Part shown: positions 48,000-60,564 of the stretch, piece after piece
Layout of the letters: every line of letters begins with the position of its first letter
Numbering within the stretch: the stretch's first letter is position 1
Assembly: GCA_963965975.1 (NCBI GenBank)
Contig: OZ014414.1
Location: forward strand, 2,455,501 to 2,519,500
Length of the DNA stretch: 64,000 nt
Direction: 5' to 3'
Source: Xestospongia bergquistia
Lineage: Eukaryota; Porifera; Demospongiae; Haplosclerida; Petrosiidae
The notes under the pieces: generated by a model
The model's input: only the letters and a program-made list of their open reading frames with translations
Told to the model about the DNA's origin: nothing
Databases searched by the model: none
Translations under genes and position numbers: made by a program

Positions 48000-49300
48000 G
48001 CTAAAGCAAACAAAAAATTATGTCTTCAACAGTTGCTAAAAGTTGATGTATGATAGATACATAACCTATATGTAAATTATGTATTATTACACAATGAACC
48101 ATATTAATATTGTTATTGTAAATAGGAAGTTAGTTAAATATATTTAGGAAGTTATTTATATCAAGTATATATATTAATGTCACTTAATAAGTTTATGTAC
48201 TAGTTTGAATGAACAACATGTGATTAACATTGTAAAGACTAGGAAGTGAGTACTTTTAATTAGGATCTTACTGCTTCAATTCATATAGTATATTTTATCA
48301 TCGCAAAGTGAAATCATGAGATGTACTAACATGTTATCATTGTTATGTTAACAATATATGATAGACTAGCTATTTGACTGTGGAGAGGATTGCAGCGTTA
48401 ATTAGTAGTTATAATTATTGTAATCTCCCCCTATATTATTGAGTATATTGTGTGAATGTTCGTTCAGTTGTTGTCTTTTGGAATTCTCATCTTATCTTGA
48501 TTAATTCTTAGCTTGTATCAATATAATTATCACGCAAAACACTTTTATTGCTCATTTTGTAGTATCTTCATGTTACATTGGACAGCTGCCATTATATATC
48601 TTTTATGATTTTCTTGACTATTACATGTAACAGAAACACTTAAAATTAGTAATATAAACAAGTCATAATATGTATCTGGTTCCAATATAATTCATATTGA
48701 GAACTCAAACATAAGCTTACTTTCAATATGATTCTAGAGCTTGGATACAGAACTTTAATCACTTGACTATTAAGGTGACAAATTGTATATGGCTAACATT
48801 AGCCTCATCCACAGATCTATACACAAGAAAAAGTAGTTTTATCTTTCATGTAGGTCTAGGGATTAGACTAAACTAATTTAATTTTCTATTTTGCCTTAAT
48901 TAATGCCCTATCTCTCACAATATTTCACTAGACATTATTTTACTAGGTAGGACAGCATACACTGTGACAAGAAAGTTGTGCCTTATATGCACTACATCAA
49001 AGAACCATGTCTTGGAGAATAACAGAGCACAGTTATATTCTCTGTCCATATAATAATGTTTAAAATGCTGATGAGATTAATAGTAATAACAAACAGATGT
49101 TATTCTTATTGTCTATAGTGTGATGTATAGACTTTAGGAATTTGCATATATGCATCAAAAATTGTCAGAAGTATAATTTAATTGTTGATGTTTCTCTACA
49201 AGTAAATAGAGGGAGAAGACATATGTAATCACAACATAATAAAAAAGATATACGATATGTGTAAAAAAAAATTATACATTATATATGTAATAATTTATTA
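48000..49300. other. No gene seen
   Basis: AT-rich spacer between two fibrinogen-like genes; no strong feature. Confidence 0.5.
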
Positions 49301-49309
49301 TTGTGTATA

Positions 49310-50560
49310 TTAGTGAATGTACAGTTCTATAACATCTAATGGTATATCTTCATTACTGGTACCCTCATTTACCATTACCCTCAATTCAATATCTTCAGTA
49401 GTAATCTCATTAAGTGTCTTTATAAACCATGGCATCTTGGGGTTAGTACAACATGGTTCTTCTAATCCTCCACATTGTTGTCCATCCCATAATGGATCAT
49501 TAGCATACAGGACACTGCTCCACCATCCACTAGCTATTCCTGATTCACAGTAGTAATCATTGCCAACAAAACTTGGTATAGTTGTTTTTGTATTACCAGT
49601 ATTACATGGACAACAAAATCGATAATTGTTAACATTGTCAGCATGAAAACCTACTCCTAATGTCCATACATTTTTACGAGGGTTATTGCCATATGTAATA
49701 GATACACAATCAACATAATTGTTGTCAATATTTGGATTATTAACAAGAAATGGACCTCCTAAGTTTGGTGGAAAAGCATCAGGTGACCCATACTGATATC
49801 CTATCACTCGTCCACATACTTTGTTATAAATAACTCCATATGTGGAGAAGAATAGTGAAGCTGAACTACCAGATGATGAGACTGGTCGACTACATAAACC
49901 ATGATCAATGTTATTATACTCATGTAATGTTAGTCCATGAGGACAAGTAGCACCAGGTTCACTCATTTTGAGATAGCCCACTCTCATCCAACCTCCCTTA
50001 TCATCACAGTTACTACCCTCCATATCACAGTAGACTGATATAAGAGAACCATTAGGTGCTTGTATTGTGTAATAACCTGATGGGGCTGAGCTGTACACAT
50101 GGAGAATCTGAGAGCAATTAACAAAAGAAAGATCACAGTACACAGATATTAAAGAACCATTTGCAGTTCTTATCATGTAGTACCCAGATGGAGTTGAACT
50201 GTTTTCTTTAAAAACATGATAACAGTTAGAAAATGCAGAGTTAAAAATGCCAATGAACTGAGAGATTTCTTCTAACTGGTCTAGTAGTTCACTCTTAGGA
50301 TTAAAGTTATCATGACACTTATCAGAAATCTCAGAACGCTTGTGTGGTGGAGAGAACTCAATACTATTGTTCACATACGCCTTTTCAATACCATCATTAA
50401 AAGGTAACAATTTTAGGACTCTGCTCAGTGAACTGTGAAGATCGTGACCACATTTAAATGATGAAGGATGGACATTAAGTAATTGTGTATAATTTGTGTT
50501 ATCTTCTAGAACAATATCAAATCCTGAGAGAAATAGAGTTATAAGGAGAAAGTACATCAT
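49310..50560 (-). CDS. Secreted fibrinogen-like (GGWMRV family) protein, intronless
   Basis: 416 codons from the ATG at 50560 (an in-frame TTG lies upstream). A signal peptide (MMYFLLITLFLSGF) precedes about 90 unassigned residues. Two copies of a fibrinogen-N-type motif follow, at about 113-143 (C..FKENSSTPSGYYMIR, SVYCDL) and 149-180 (SAPSGYYTIQ, SVYCDM), then GGWMRVGYLKMSEPGATCP at 189 onward. The C-terminal half has CGRVIGYQYGSPDAF, VGNDYYCESG, and DPLWDGQQCGG. Many paired Cys residues fit extracellular disulphides. This family, common in sponges and cnidarians, is fibrinogen-like at its start but lacks a normal fibrinogen C-terminal lobe. Binding to carbohydrate or other cells is a guess. 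Confidence 0.85.
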   Translation of the reverse strand: MMYFLLITLFLSGFDIVLEDNTNYTQLLNVHPSSFKCGHDLHSSLSRVLKLLPFNDGIEKAYVNNSIEFSPPHKRSEISDKCHDNFNPKSELLDQLEEISQFIGIFNSAFSNCYHVFKENSSTPSGYYMIRTANGSLISVYCDLSFVNCSQILHVYSSAPSGYYTIQAPNGSLISVYCDMEGSNCDDKGGWMRVGYLKMSEPGATCPHGLTLHEYNNIDHGLCSRPVSSSGSSASLFFSTYGVIYNKVCGRVIGYQYGSPDAFPPNLGGPFLVNNPNIDNNYVDCVSITYGNNPRKNVWTLGVGFHADNVNNYRFCCPCNTGNTKTTIPSFVGNDYYCESGIASGWWSSVLYANDPLWDGQQCGGLEEPCCTNPKMPWFIKTLNEITTEDIELRVMVNEGTSNEDIPLDVIELYIH

Positions 50561-51540
50561 TTGCAGGTACAAAGAATTATATGCTAACTGAAAATGATGT
50601 AAGGAAATTAGATCACAGATATTTATATCAGTTTAAAAGCTGATTGGTTTATTTAACCATATATACTTTAATGGGTATACAATTTGTAGGTATCAAAATT
50701 ATTTGATGCAAAAAAGAAAACATAACACTGTTTTGATTGTTAATGTACTAATGGAGATTGATTGTTTTTATAGCTAATGGCTTGAACTAATTATGATTTA
50801 CAATCTTAGACAAAATATAAGATGCTAATTGGACCAGAGCTGTTACTATGGATTCATGTATGATGTCCATTAAATAGGTTAAAATAATCCATTTGTTTTA
50901 AGAGTAATATAATGCAAATTACCATTATTTAAATCTCAACATAGGTTGGAAATTATTATTGATTGCATACAAACCAAGGCTGATTTATTAAATTATATAT
51001 TTATCCAAGCTTTCAAACAATCGTGTCTAATAAAGAACTTGATACTTGAATATGTAGTACTTACTTGTTCATTAAAATTTAATTGTTTGGTGGGACAATA
51101 AATAATGATTTGTGAAACATACAATATGTTTATATATATAGTTTTAAAATCAACAATTGTAAAATTAATCCTGTTTGTGGGATGGGGCCAACCCTCAAGG
51201 CCTATGTTTTAAGTTAAGATTTTGAGGAATAGCTTGCATCAAAGGAAAGTAGTTATTAATTGTAATTACTAGAATATAACTGATGATATCTATACATAAT
51301 ACCTGTATATACATATGCTACTAGCCATGGTCATGATAATCATAGACCATGTTTATTATAGTGCTTGCATGTGGTGATGTTTAAGCACTTTTGTAAGTGT
51401 TCTTATTTAGAGGCAAAGAAATGATGAAATTTCTTCTTTCTGTTTTGTTGTTGCTTGCATGCATTATCAGACAGGTAATACAGCGTTGTCTATTTACGGA
51501 GTTATATTATATTAATATATTATTAATTATTACTAATATA

Positions 51541-51602
51541 CTACTACTACTACTACTAATAACAACAACAACAACAACAATAATAATAATAATAACAATA
51601 AA
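51541..51602. repeat. Compound trinucleotide microsatellite
   Basis: Runs of CTA/ACT, then AAC, then AAT units at the left edge of the inserted retroelement piece. Confidence 0.9.
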
Positions 51603-51699
51603 CTAACAACCAAAAATAGTAGCAAGAATAATAGGATCAAAGGATATAGAAGAAAAAGTAAGATGAAGTAAGGTTAGAAATATAGTTGACTTTCAGCTG

Positions 51700-52190
51700 C
51701 CTAAAGGTCGAGAGGGGAGTCCAAAATTGGTCGAGAGGGCGAGGATCTTGCTCCTCTGATACACATGATTGAGGATCTCAAAAGTGCATAGCTAATGTGA
51801 CATCTAATCAGTCCCATTGACATACTAAAAGGGAAATGTTTCTTCTCTTGCCAACATAGCGGCAATTTGTTTATAACAAGTAGTAGCAACCTTACCCAAC
51901 CCTCCGGAAGAAGAGGAAATCAATGGAATAAATGATGAATGCTCAACTTATCTTACACATTGCTCATATTGACAGATTTTGTCTAATTCTTGTCTCCTAT
52001 AGATGGCATCCAGAGGCATTTGCAGATTTGACTGAGCAAAAGGGTTGAATACTCGTACATCAAAGTAGCTTCTTTCAAATGTATCACCCCAAACACCATC
52101 AGCAGCAATATCCAAACAAGCATTAGCATCTGTGTTGGCAGTGAGCAGATTCATTCGTTCTCCAGAGAGAGGCTGAAGATGAGGTTCAAT
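51700..52190 (-). pseudogene. C-terminal fragment of a retroelement protein
   Basis: The minus strand reads EPHLQPLSGERMNLLTANTD, ACLDIAADGVWGDTFERSYF and DVRVFNPFAQSN in one frame. In a second frame come SSFIPLISSSSGGLGKVAT and YKQIAAMLARE, and in a third FSMSMGLIRCHISYALLRSS. This set is a recognisable C-terminal region of retroelement proteins found in sponges and cnidarians. The exact element class is uncertain. Two frameshifts show it is dead. Confidence 0.75.
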
Positions 52191-52546
52191 TGCAACATTA
52201 TTATTATATTATTGTTATCATTACATATTGTACATAAAAAGGAACAACACATTAGTTATTGTTATTGCTAAGAAAGCTACAACTTATTAAAGATACTTGA
52301 AGTGCATGCATTTATAATTATCATCAATGACAGACGTTTATTATTCATACACTCATTTGATGGCTAACATCTTCTCCTTAATATCTTAAGCATATAATGC
52401 AGATGAGGGTATGGGCAAGGGTGAAGGTAGAGGGCTGAAGCCCTGGACCCCTAGGTTTGATTCCCATCAAATTTCGTTCAGCTTAATTTACACTAGGATA
52501 ATTATAATAAAATTGGACAAATGATATGAAAAAATGAAATACTGTC

Positions 52547-52735
52547 ATATGTAATAGACACACCATCAACATAAATATTATTAATATTTGGATTATCAAC
52601 AAGAACATAACCCCCTAAGTCTAGTGGAAAACCATCAGGTGACCCATACTGATATCCTATCACTCGTTCACATACTTTGTTAAAAATAATTCCATACATG
52701 AAAAAGAATACTGAAGCTTTATCTTTTACTAACAA
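52547..52735 (-). pseudogene. Fibrinogen-like family fragment
   Basis: Only the middle of the C-terminal half remains (CERVIGYQYGSPDGFPLDLG, NPNINNIYVDGVSITY). Confidence 0.85.
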
Positions 52736-52739
52736 CTAT

Positions 52740-54080
52740 AACAAATGACTTTTATATATATCTTCATCATTAATATAAATGTGCTGATCAATCTGATGTA
52801 ATGATCACCATACTAGTGTGATCAATGACATCACTACTTACTAATATGCTGAAATGTCATTGATCATGATTTCCTATTCCACTAATTACAAATGTTACAT
52901 GTGATTCTTTTAATATTAGATGTCAATGGTGTAAAGAGAAACGCTTGAGTACAGACACAATTCATCCATCAATTACTGTAATAATGTGATTAATATCTTG
53001 TGATGTTTGTTACAATATTGCTATAAGTCAGATACATTCACATTTAACAAAATATAACACTTTGTTATTACTATATATGACATAATGAGGTTGTTTCTAC
53101 ATGTAAAAAGTAACGGAGCAACATGATGAGAAGAAACTTAGGTGGAATGAAGCAGGAACTCATTATCTACATTGATCAAAGAAATCATTCATTAATAGAC
53201 ATGGTTCAGTTAATTAACTCTTATTCATGAATGATATTATTAATTATCGTTTAGTTATTCGTTCCCCACCAACAATCCTAAAAGTTGTCCACTGCCTTGA
53301 GTCCTTGACTGAACCATGTTCATGTGGACATTACAATATTAATGTAGTAATAATCATCATGTATGTTCATTATATTAGTTTATTAGAAATAAAAATTATC
53401 AATTTACAAAATTGATAAAATCATATTATTTATTAATTTTCCTGATTACAACAGTTTTAAAATTCAAAACAATATAAAACAAAACAATTTCCCAAAATTA
53501 TTCACATCATATCTACAATAACAGCAACTTTAATTTTAAAGCGATAACAGATAGTCATATATTAGAATGATACTGTTTTAGATCAATATTTTGACATCAT
53601 TTACATGACAATCATCTACTTTGACAAGATGATGAGAGTGAGTTAACAAATATTGTATATATAGTGATTAAGACAATATGTTTTTCAGAAATAGGATTAG
53701 AAGGACAAACAAGTTGCAGGTAGATGACATCTTCAGAACATTCAAACCATGATGTGTGTTGATTCTTGCACAAGGGATCCAGTATACTATTTTATGACAG
53801 ATATTGTGACATTATTCAGAGGATACTGTTATCAGTAACAATATAAAAATACTCATTACATATTTAGCAATGTATAATTCATGTATTCATTACTGATAGC
53901 CTTATTGATGCCCATTTCTTTAAAATCAATGTCTTTAGCAAATTATACAGAAGCATGCTTTAATAGACTTTGTAATATGTTGAAACAATCAACTTTTATC
54001 TATATATTTTATTAGAAACAAAAATTATCAGCTGAACAAACTATTGTCCTCCATCGCTTGCTAATTGGGTTCCTCCTCCT
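52740..54080. other. No gene seen
   Basis: AT-rich spacer; the open frame near 53227-53415 is not supported by any domain or splice context. Confidence 0.45.
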
Positions 54081-54089
54081 CTAGGTGAT

Positions 54090-54470
54090 TGTCTGCCACT
54101 TAAGTTTCTTCACCTTTATATCATCATTTCTAGTCTCATCGAGTGTCTTTATAAAGTTAGGGGTCCTCTAATCCTCCACATTGTTGTCTATCCCATATTG
54201 GATCAAGCAGATACATAACACTACTCGAACCTCCACCAACTATTCCTGACTTACAGTAGTAGTTGTTTCCAAAATAACTTGTTCTGTCAATATTATATGG
54301 ACAACAATCATTAGTGATAATCACCAGCACAATATATCCATATGTTTATGAGGATTGCTATGAAAATATGTATTGATGCTTAAGTGGCTAAGTTAGATGG
54401 TCAAGTAAGTCAAATTGATATCCCATGCAGTTCTCATTTGTCGCTTACTTTGTTGTGACTAACTTTACAA
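54090..54470 (-). pseudogene. Strongly decayed fibrinogen-like fragment
   Basis: Shows DPIWDRQQCGGLEDP and neighbouring traces on the minus strand, with many breaks. Older than the other copies. Confidence 0.6.
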
Positions 54471-54803
54471 GTAGTGAACAATACTTAAACTTGACTATCA
54501 AATGATGACAATGATTATAGACTATACCCAGTGTTCTTATACTGTTTCATTGTTAGTCCAGGAAATCCATTATTTCCTGAACTTACTTGAACTGTTTTTG
54601 CTTGGATTTGATTATTTGATGTAGCACACCTTCACTGAGCATGCATAGGGTAAATGTCCTATATTATTATAATAGCTTAAGGTAAATTATATTACAACTT
54701 AGTTTTTCCATACATATGAATTCAGTATAAGGGTAATACATGACAACATAAAAGTATATTGTATTCATTTCAATCATTAAAAAGGACAGTATGTTATTGT
54801 ATA

Positions 54804-56224
54804 TTAGCAAATGTACAGTTCTATAATATCTAATGGTATATCTTCATTACTGGTACCTTGATTTGCCATTACCCTCAATTTGATATCTTCAGTAGTAGTC
54901 TCATTGAGTGTCTTTATAAACCATGGCATCTTGGGGTTAGTACAACATGGTCCATCTAATCCTCCACATTGTTGTCCATCCCATAAAGAGTCATTAGCAT
55001 ACAAGAACTGCTCCACCATCCACTAGCTATTCCTAATTCACAGTAGTAATCACTGCCAAACTTGGTACAAATGTTTCTGTATTACCAGTATTACATGGGC
55101 AAGAATAAACATAGTTATTAGCATTGTCAGCAAACACACCCATTGCTAATGTCCATACATGTTTACAAGGATTATTGCCATATGTAATAGATACAACTTC
55201 AACATAAATATTATCAATATTTGGATTATTAACAAGAACTGGACCTCCTACGTTTGGTGGAAAAGCATCAGGTGACCCATACTGATATCCTATCACTCGT
55301 CCACATACTTTGTTATAAATAACTCAATATGTGGAGAACAATACTGAAGCTGAACTACCAGATGATGAAAATTGTCGACTACATAGACCATGATTGATAT
55401 TATTATACTGATGTAATATTAGTTCAGGAGGACAGGTAGCATCAGGTTTACTCATGTTGATGTAGTCCACTCTCATCCAACCTCCTTTATTATCACAGTT
55501 ACTACCCTCCATATCACAGTACACTGATATAAGAGAACCATTAGGTACTTCTACTGTGTAATAATAACCTGATGGGACTGAGCTGTACACATGGAGAATT
55601 CGAGAGCAATTAAAAAAAGAAAGTTCACAGTACACAGATATTAAAGAACCATTTACAGCTCTCATCATGTAGTACCCAGATGGAGCTGAACTGTTTGTTT
55701 TCTTTAAAGGCATGATAGCAGTTGGAAAATGCAGAGTTAAAAATGCCAATGAACTGTGAGATCTCTTCTAACTGGTCTAGTAGTTCACTGTTAGGATTAA
55801 AGTTATCATAACACTTATCAGAAATCTCAGAACGCTTGTGTGGTGGATAGAACTTAAAAATGGTCATACATTTAAACCCAAACTTCTTAAAAACACCTTT
55901 CATCATGGGTACATCTTTCTCACATTTATCAATGTCTAGTGTTTTGAAAGAATCTTTCCCTAATGTCACTATGGCAACACCAGAGATCTCAGGATACACT
56001 TTCATAGAATCTACTTCACATGTTTTACAATTTAATCCAACTTGACCTTTATACTTATCTGTCATTAGATCAGCTATAATGATAAAGTGGTTAAATAGAT
56101 TGGTTACAAATGTTTGAAAACTTACGAAGATCATGAGGCTTTTTAATTATCTATATTAGAGATAATAAAACATATCAGCTGTATATAGTTTATTATATCA
56201 ACATACCTTGTTCACTAAAGCCAT
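54804..56224 (-). pseudogene. Chimera: pseudo-caspase N-terminus fused to fibrinogen-like gene
   Basis: Starts like the pseudo-caspase gene at ATG 56224 (MALVNK, donor GTATG), keeps its short second exon and its third exon as far as KKFGFKCMT, and then at about 55850-55870 runs in frame into the fibrinogen-like protein at PPHKRSEISDKC. That part continues NPNSELLDQLEEISQFIGIF, and then shifts frame near 55700. The remaining fibrinogen-like region is spread over three frames to the ELYIC end at 54804. A predicted cytosolic start is thus joined to a secreted-family body without its signal peptide. Because of at least three breaks it is called a pseudogene. Confidence 0.8.
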
Positions 56225-57239
56225 CGGTATACTGGTTTTAAGAGGTGTGTAAGCAGTTCCATTAACAATTTTGGGTGGTTCTATGGTTTTTGCACGGATT
56301 CAATTAAATTCTTATCAAAAATATTGCTATTATGGGGAGGAGCCTCTTAGTTATAGTCAACAACTTGTTCAAGGTTACGAACGCTTGTCTACAATAACAT
56401 ATATAACATCTTACCTCAGTAGATGTAAATGACTACTGCTCAAAAACTTATCCTTTTCAAGTATATTATTTGACATCAAAAATGTAATATAGTACACTAT
56501 CTACTAGCTTGTAAAGGTCACAATTATAGATTCTAGGTTCACACAAACCTTACCATCCACCCCAAGTATGACCAAGTATATTTCAAAAATTTAAAAAATG
56601 AAAGTACTTCCTTCCTGTCTAACTTATTATCTAGCAATAATTCTTTTCTCAAGATAACAGGATATGTCTTGTCTCATACCCAGACTACAATGTTTTTCTA
56701 CTGTTTGTAGGTCTGGATGTAAGACTACATTCTGTCTGGACTACTCCAGTATCACTGCCCACATAGAGTGAATGTGGTGTAGGAACACCAGCATATATCA
56801 TTCGTACACATTGGAAATATACTGTAGCCCAATTACATTGGAGCATTATAAATAACACTTAGAAAACAGGCCTGGTTGCCTTGAGTGTAAACAAGATATG
56901 TATGGCTTGTAAAAATTTTTCTCCTGTCATTTGTCCTGCTAATAATGTCCTCTTTTCAGTTAATAAAACGAATCACAAACATTTCTCTTCGTTAAACTAT
57001 ATAATTTCTCTCCAGGTAACTAAAAAAATTGAAAGTTGATGCTCAAATTTTGTGCTGTTAGTAACATCTTCATTACAATTAATGGAAAGAAACCTTCCTT
57101 TCTCTTAGTGTAGGGTTGGAAACCCCACTCTAGTATGGACTTCTTGTTGGTCATTGTCAGTGTGTATGTATATGTACTAATTTATTCAATTGTTGTTTTA
57201 AAATAATGACTTTTTTTACAGAAAATGATGTAAGATTCA

Positions 57240-57833
57240 CCAGCTATATCAGTGCTTTTATAAATAACCATGCATATCATTAGAAAACATCTTAAACAAA
57301 GTAAGTGATAAAGATAAGTATTCTTTTAACACTTTTTCATCTGTAGCTGCTCTTAGTGATGCTCTAAAAGGGAAGCAGTATTCTGATCTCACTATATAAA
57401 CCTCTTTGGTAAGTCCTTAAATCAACAATGACATATTATCTGTTATTGTTGTTGTAATGATTTTACAGGTGCATTACGTGAAAATAATGATTTAACCAAT
57501 GTTCCTGGAGTGATCAAAGCAATAATGAGTGTTCATGGAAAAGCAGTCAACATTGTTATCACTACTGCTAAGGTATAATAATATTGATTATTAAGTGCAT
57601 GTAATTATATGTAAGTTTTCACTTCATAAAGCCTCTGAGTGATAAAAACAATAAAGATGCACAAACTGTTCTTCAAAAACTTAAAAGTAAGGACAGAAAC
57701 TAAATATAGATTTCAGATATAGTAATACATATGTATTGTATACGATGACCTCTCTCTTATGTCTCTCTGTCTCTCTATCTCTCTGTCTCTCTTCCCAAAG
57801 GTTAAGAAAATAGTTCAATCAATGGAGCAATGA
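57240..57833 (+). pseudogene. Small-exon gene family, copy C
   Basis: Exon 57347-57408 reads ALSDALKGKQYSDLT, then a stop caused by an eight-base loss seen also in A. Exon 57469-57572 (GALRENNDLTNVPGVIKAIM, then SVHGKAVNIVITTAK) has a proper GTATAA donor. A following piece reads KPLSDKNNKDAQTVLQKLKS, and the end exon 57801-57833 is VKKIVQSMEQ-stop. This is the best-kept 3' half of the family. Confidence 0.5.
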
Positions 57834-58029
57834 TTGTAGAGAACTTTACTTCTTTAAAACAACTAAATAAAGTATTTTTTATATGACGACAAGACTCTTC
57901 TCACTGTGTAGTTTATTTGACAGAATGGTATGCCATAATAGAGAGCTTGAAGCAGTGTTATGTAAAATGTTGGACATGATAGATATGATACAAATGGTTA
58001 CGTACATGTATCTGTAAGCTAACTAATAA

Positions 58030-58237
58030 CACTGTAAAAATTAATATGTTATTTTAATAATTACTTTGTTCTTTACATGGGTGGATTACTATGTAATGTA
58101 AAATTTATATGAAATACTCATTGTATAATTTGTTTGTATGTACAAGTACAACATACCAACAAATTAAGTAGTGAGCAATTCACAAGAATTCCATATTCCA
58201 TAGTAATTCTTAAAGTGACATATTAATTTTTACAGTT
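58030..58237. mobile_element. Second copy of the TAA-flanked MITE
   Basis: 208 bases, same ends as 24573-24719 (last base changed) and TAA on both sides; about 60 bases longer inside. Confidence 0.75.
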
Positions 58238-58286
58238 TAACACAGCATTTTTCATCATCTCCTAAGTAACCAATAATGAATTATTA

Positions 58287-58823
58287 ACTAAAAATTCATC
58301 ATTTTTGTTCTTGAACTTGTCAGCAGGTTGTTACATTGTCCATAGAATCAAAAATCACAACAACAGTATCTAACAGTGCAAAAGTCGCCATCTTGAAAAT
58401 GAATAATCGATTTTCATTAATTAAAGCCAATGAATACACTTAGTGCAAGGTTATTGATAAGTGACTTTCGCGGCGTTAGAATAGTTAAATAAAATGTATT
58501 AATTATTATTGCTATTATTATTATTACTATTATTGTTCGTAGTCTTATGTGCCTTCATCTCAAAGCAGACCATGCTTTAATAACAATAACAACAACAATA
58601 ATAAAAATAGTAATAATATATTTAACTATTTTAACCCCGCGAAAGTCACTTATCAATAACCTGACACTAAGTGTATTCATTGCTTTTAATTAATGAAAAT
58701 TGATTATTCATTTTCAAGATGGCAACTTTTGCACTGTTAGATACTGTTGTTGTGATTTTTGATTCTGTGGATAACGTAACAACCTGCTGACAAGTTCAAG
58801 AACGAAAATGATGAATTTTTAGT
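58287..58823. mobile_element. Foldback element with 0.2-kb inverted arms
   Basis: Left arm 58287-58490 and right arm 58620-58823 are near-perfect reverse complements (ends ACTAAAAATTCATC). The 130-base centre is mostly ATT/AAT microsatellite. No coding capacity. It sits inside block C and is absent from A and B. Confidence 0.9.
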
Positions 58824-59169
58824 ACTTTTACGGATGCATTTCTTTGTATGATTTGTATAACATATAATAATAATAGTGATTAAAGTAAGCAAGGTTTATA
58901 GCTTTGTAAAAATGTCAAATATTATTGTAGAAATAAATCCATCCGTATAATTGTAGTAATTGACATCATCTTTAATTTTCAAAAGTTTCAGCCCTCTAGG
59001 TTCTTTAATATTATTATTTGACATCTCCAAAGCATTGCAGATATTAAGGAATCAAACTACATTTCTGCAAAGTACTAGGGTTTTAAAAAAAATTAAAGCA
59101 TGATCAATTATTAGAACAAGTATCTTCACATGATTGCATCAAAAAAAGCTGAAAAAAATTTTCAGATAT

Positions 59170-60560
59170 ATTTTTACCTTATCACGAAATAACGCCCATT
59201 ATGGGGAGGAGCTTCTTACTCAACCTGTTCCAACATTTGTCTACATGTACAACATCTTATCTCAGTAGATATATATGACTACTGTTGTACAACTTATCCT
59301 TTTCAAGTATAATATTATTATTTGACATCAAAGATCTAATATAGTACACTACCTACTATAATGCCAGCAAAGATCACAATTATAGATTCGTAAGTTACCA
59401 TCCATCCCAAGTATGACTAAGTATATTGCATACAAGTTACTCTTTAATAATGTCACATTGTATCCCAACATAAACATGTAAATTGATATGAGAGTCTTAT
59501 AATTCCTCTAATCTGTATATTTTAGTGTTTATAAATATGTACTTAGGGAAGTTTTTGAAGTTTTCACTAACATAAGGTAGCAACTTCTTGCATTACCTGA
59601 AGAAACGTTTTTGGCATTCATAATCTTACCTATTTGTGAGTATTAAAATACCAACAAATTGACTAAAGTCAGCAGATGTACATCTTGCATTAAGTAAATT
59701 TATTTTAGTTATTAATCTTTTTTTGTTGTTTGAGGTTACTTGTAGTAAAAAAAAAATTAGTGCATACACAAATAACCCAACCAATAATTATTATTATATT
59801 TTTTATGCATAGTTGACCTAGTATTTAATGAAAACTTATGAAAATGAGACTTTAATTGCTCCAATCGCTTTAGTCAACTCATTATACTGAACTAATATGT
59901 CTGTTAATATGACAAAATTGATGAATTGAGTCCAGATAGTGTCAGATTCTTTTGAACGACATGATATATGTATATATCGTCATAATATTAACATGATTGT
60001 ACAGACTACATGTAAGTATACTTATTGCATTAACTTTGTAAATGACCTTTCTAAAGGCAACAAAATAATGACATGTCCACTTAAGTTAGAAATGGTCTTG
60101 CATAGCCAGTTCCTTAATTGCAATCAGCAGGTGATAGAGGCTGAATACGCAAGATTACTAATAACTACTTAATGTCTATAAAACTAATTGTAATAGAATA
60201 AATCTAAATAGAAAAAGAATCTTCTGTTGTCTAAACAATACTACTAAGTCTATACAAGTGAGTCGTGATCTTAATAAACTACTTTATATTTTTATGAATT
60301 ACAGGTATTTGAGGCACTCAGACCAGATCTGTGCAACAACTGAGTTTATACTTGCTGCTCACTGAAAGATCCAGTTTTGTAATAGTCGCTATTGATATTT
60401 ATTCTTCTTTGAAAGCAATAACCTATTAAATGGTTCTTTTGTGTATTGACAACTTATAATTAAAATCTGTGACTTAAGGTTACACCCCTTGCTTATTGCA
60501 TGAAGGTATTATATAAGTCAATAATAAGGACATAATTCTTATCATACTAACATACACTGT
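59170..60560. repeat. Dispersed block matching 28.0-28.2 and 28.44-29.34 kb
   Basis: Same orientation; includes the ATTATGGGGAGGAGC box near 59198 and a foldback-family element at about 59705-59945. No gene is supported. Confidence 0.8.
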
Positions 60561-60564
60561 CATT

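Larger units (their letters stand above)
50490..52545. repeat. Segmental duplication 2, copy 2
   Basis: Partner of 45187-46543. About 0.7 kb (51515-52195) is inserted relative to copy 1, at an AT-rich microsatellite. Confidence 0.9.
56670..58280. repeat. Dispersed block, copy C
   Basis: Matches B (31500-33080) and the right two thirds match A (23810-24900). Its right end is interrupted by the foldback element at 58287. Confidence 0.85.

Noticed and set aside
51397-51606. Plus-strand frame ending in an Ile/Thr run
   Set aside because: The tail is translated microsatellite and the head is part of a duplicated non-coding segment.
52410-52490. Possible tRNA-derived SINE (GGTTTGATTCCCATC near 52456, hairpin GGGCTGAAGCCC)
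   Set aside because: Only a loose B-box match with no convincing A-box or tRNA fold; also present in the duplicate at 46.43 kb simply because the segment was copied.
59939-60172. 77-codon plus-strand frame
   Set aside because: Lies in a dispersed repeat; its counterpart at 28.75 kb is not open.
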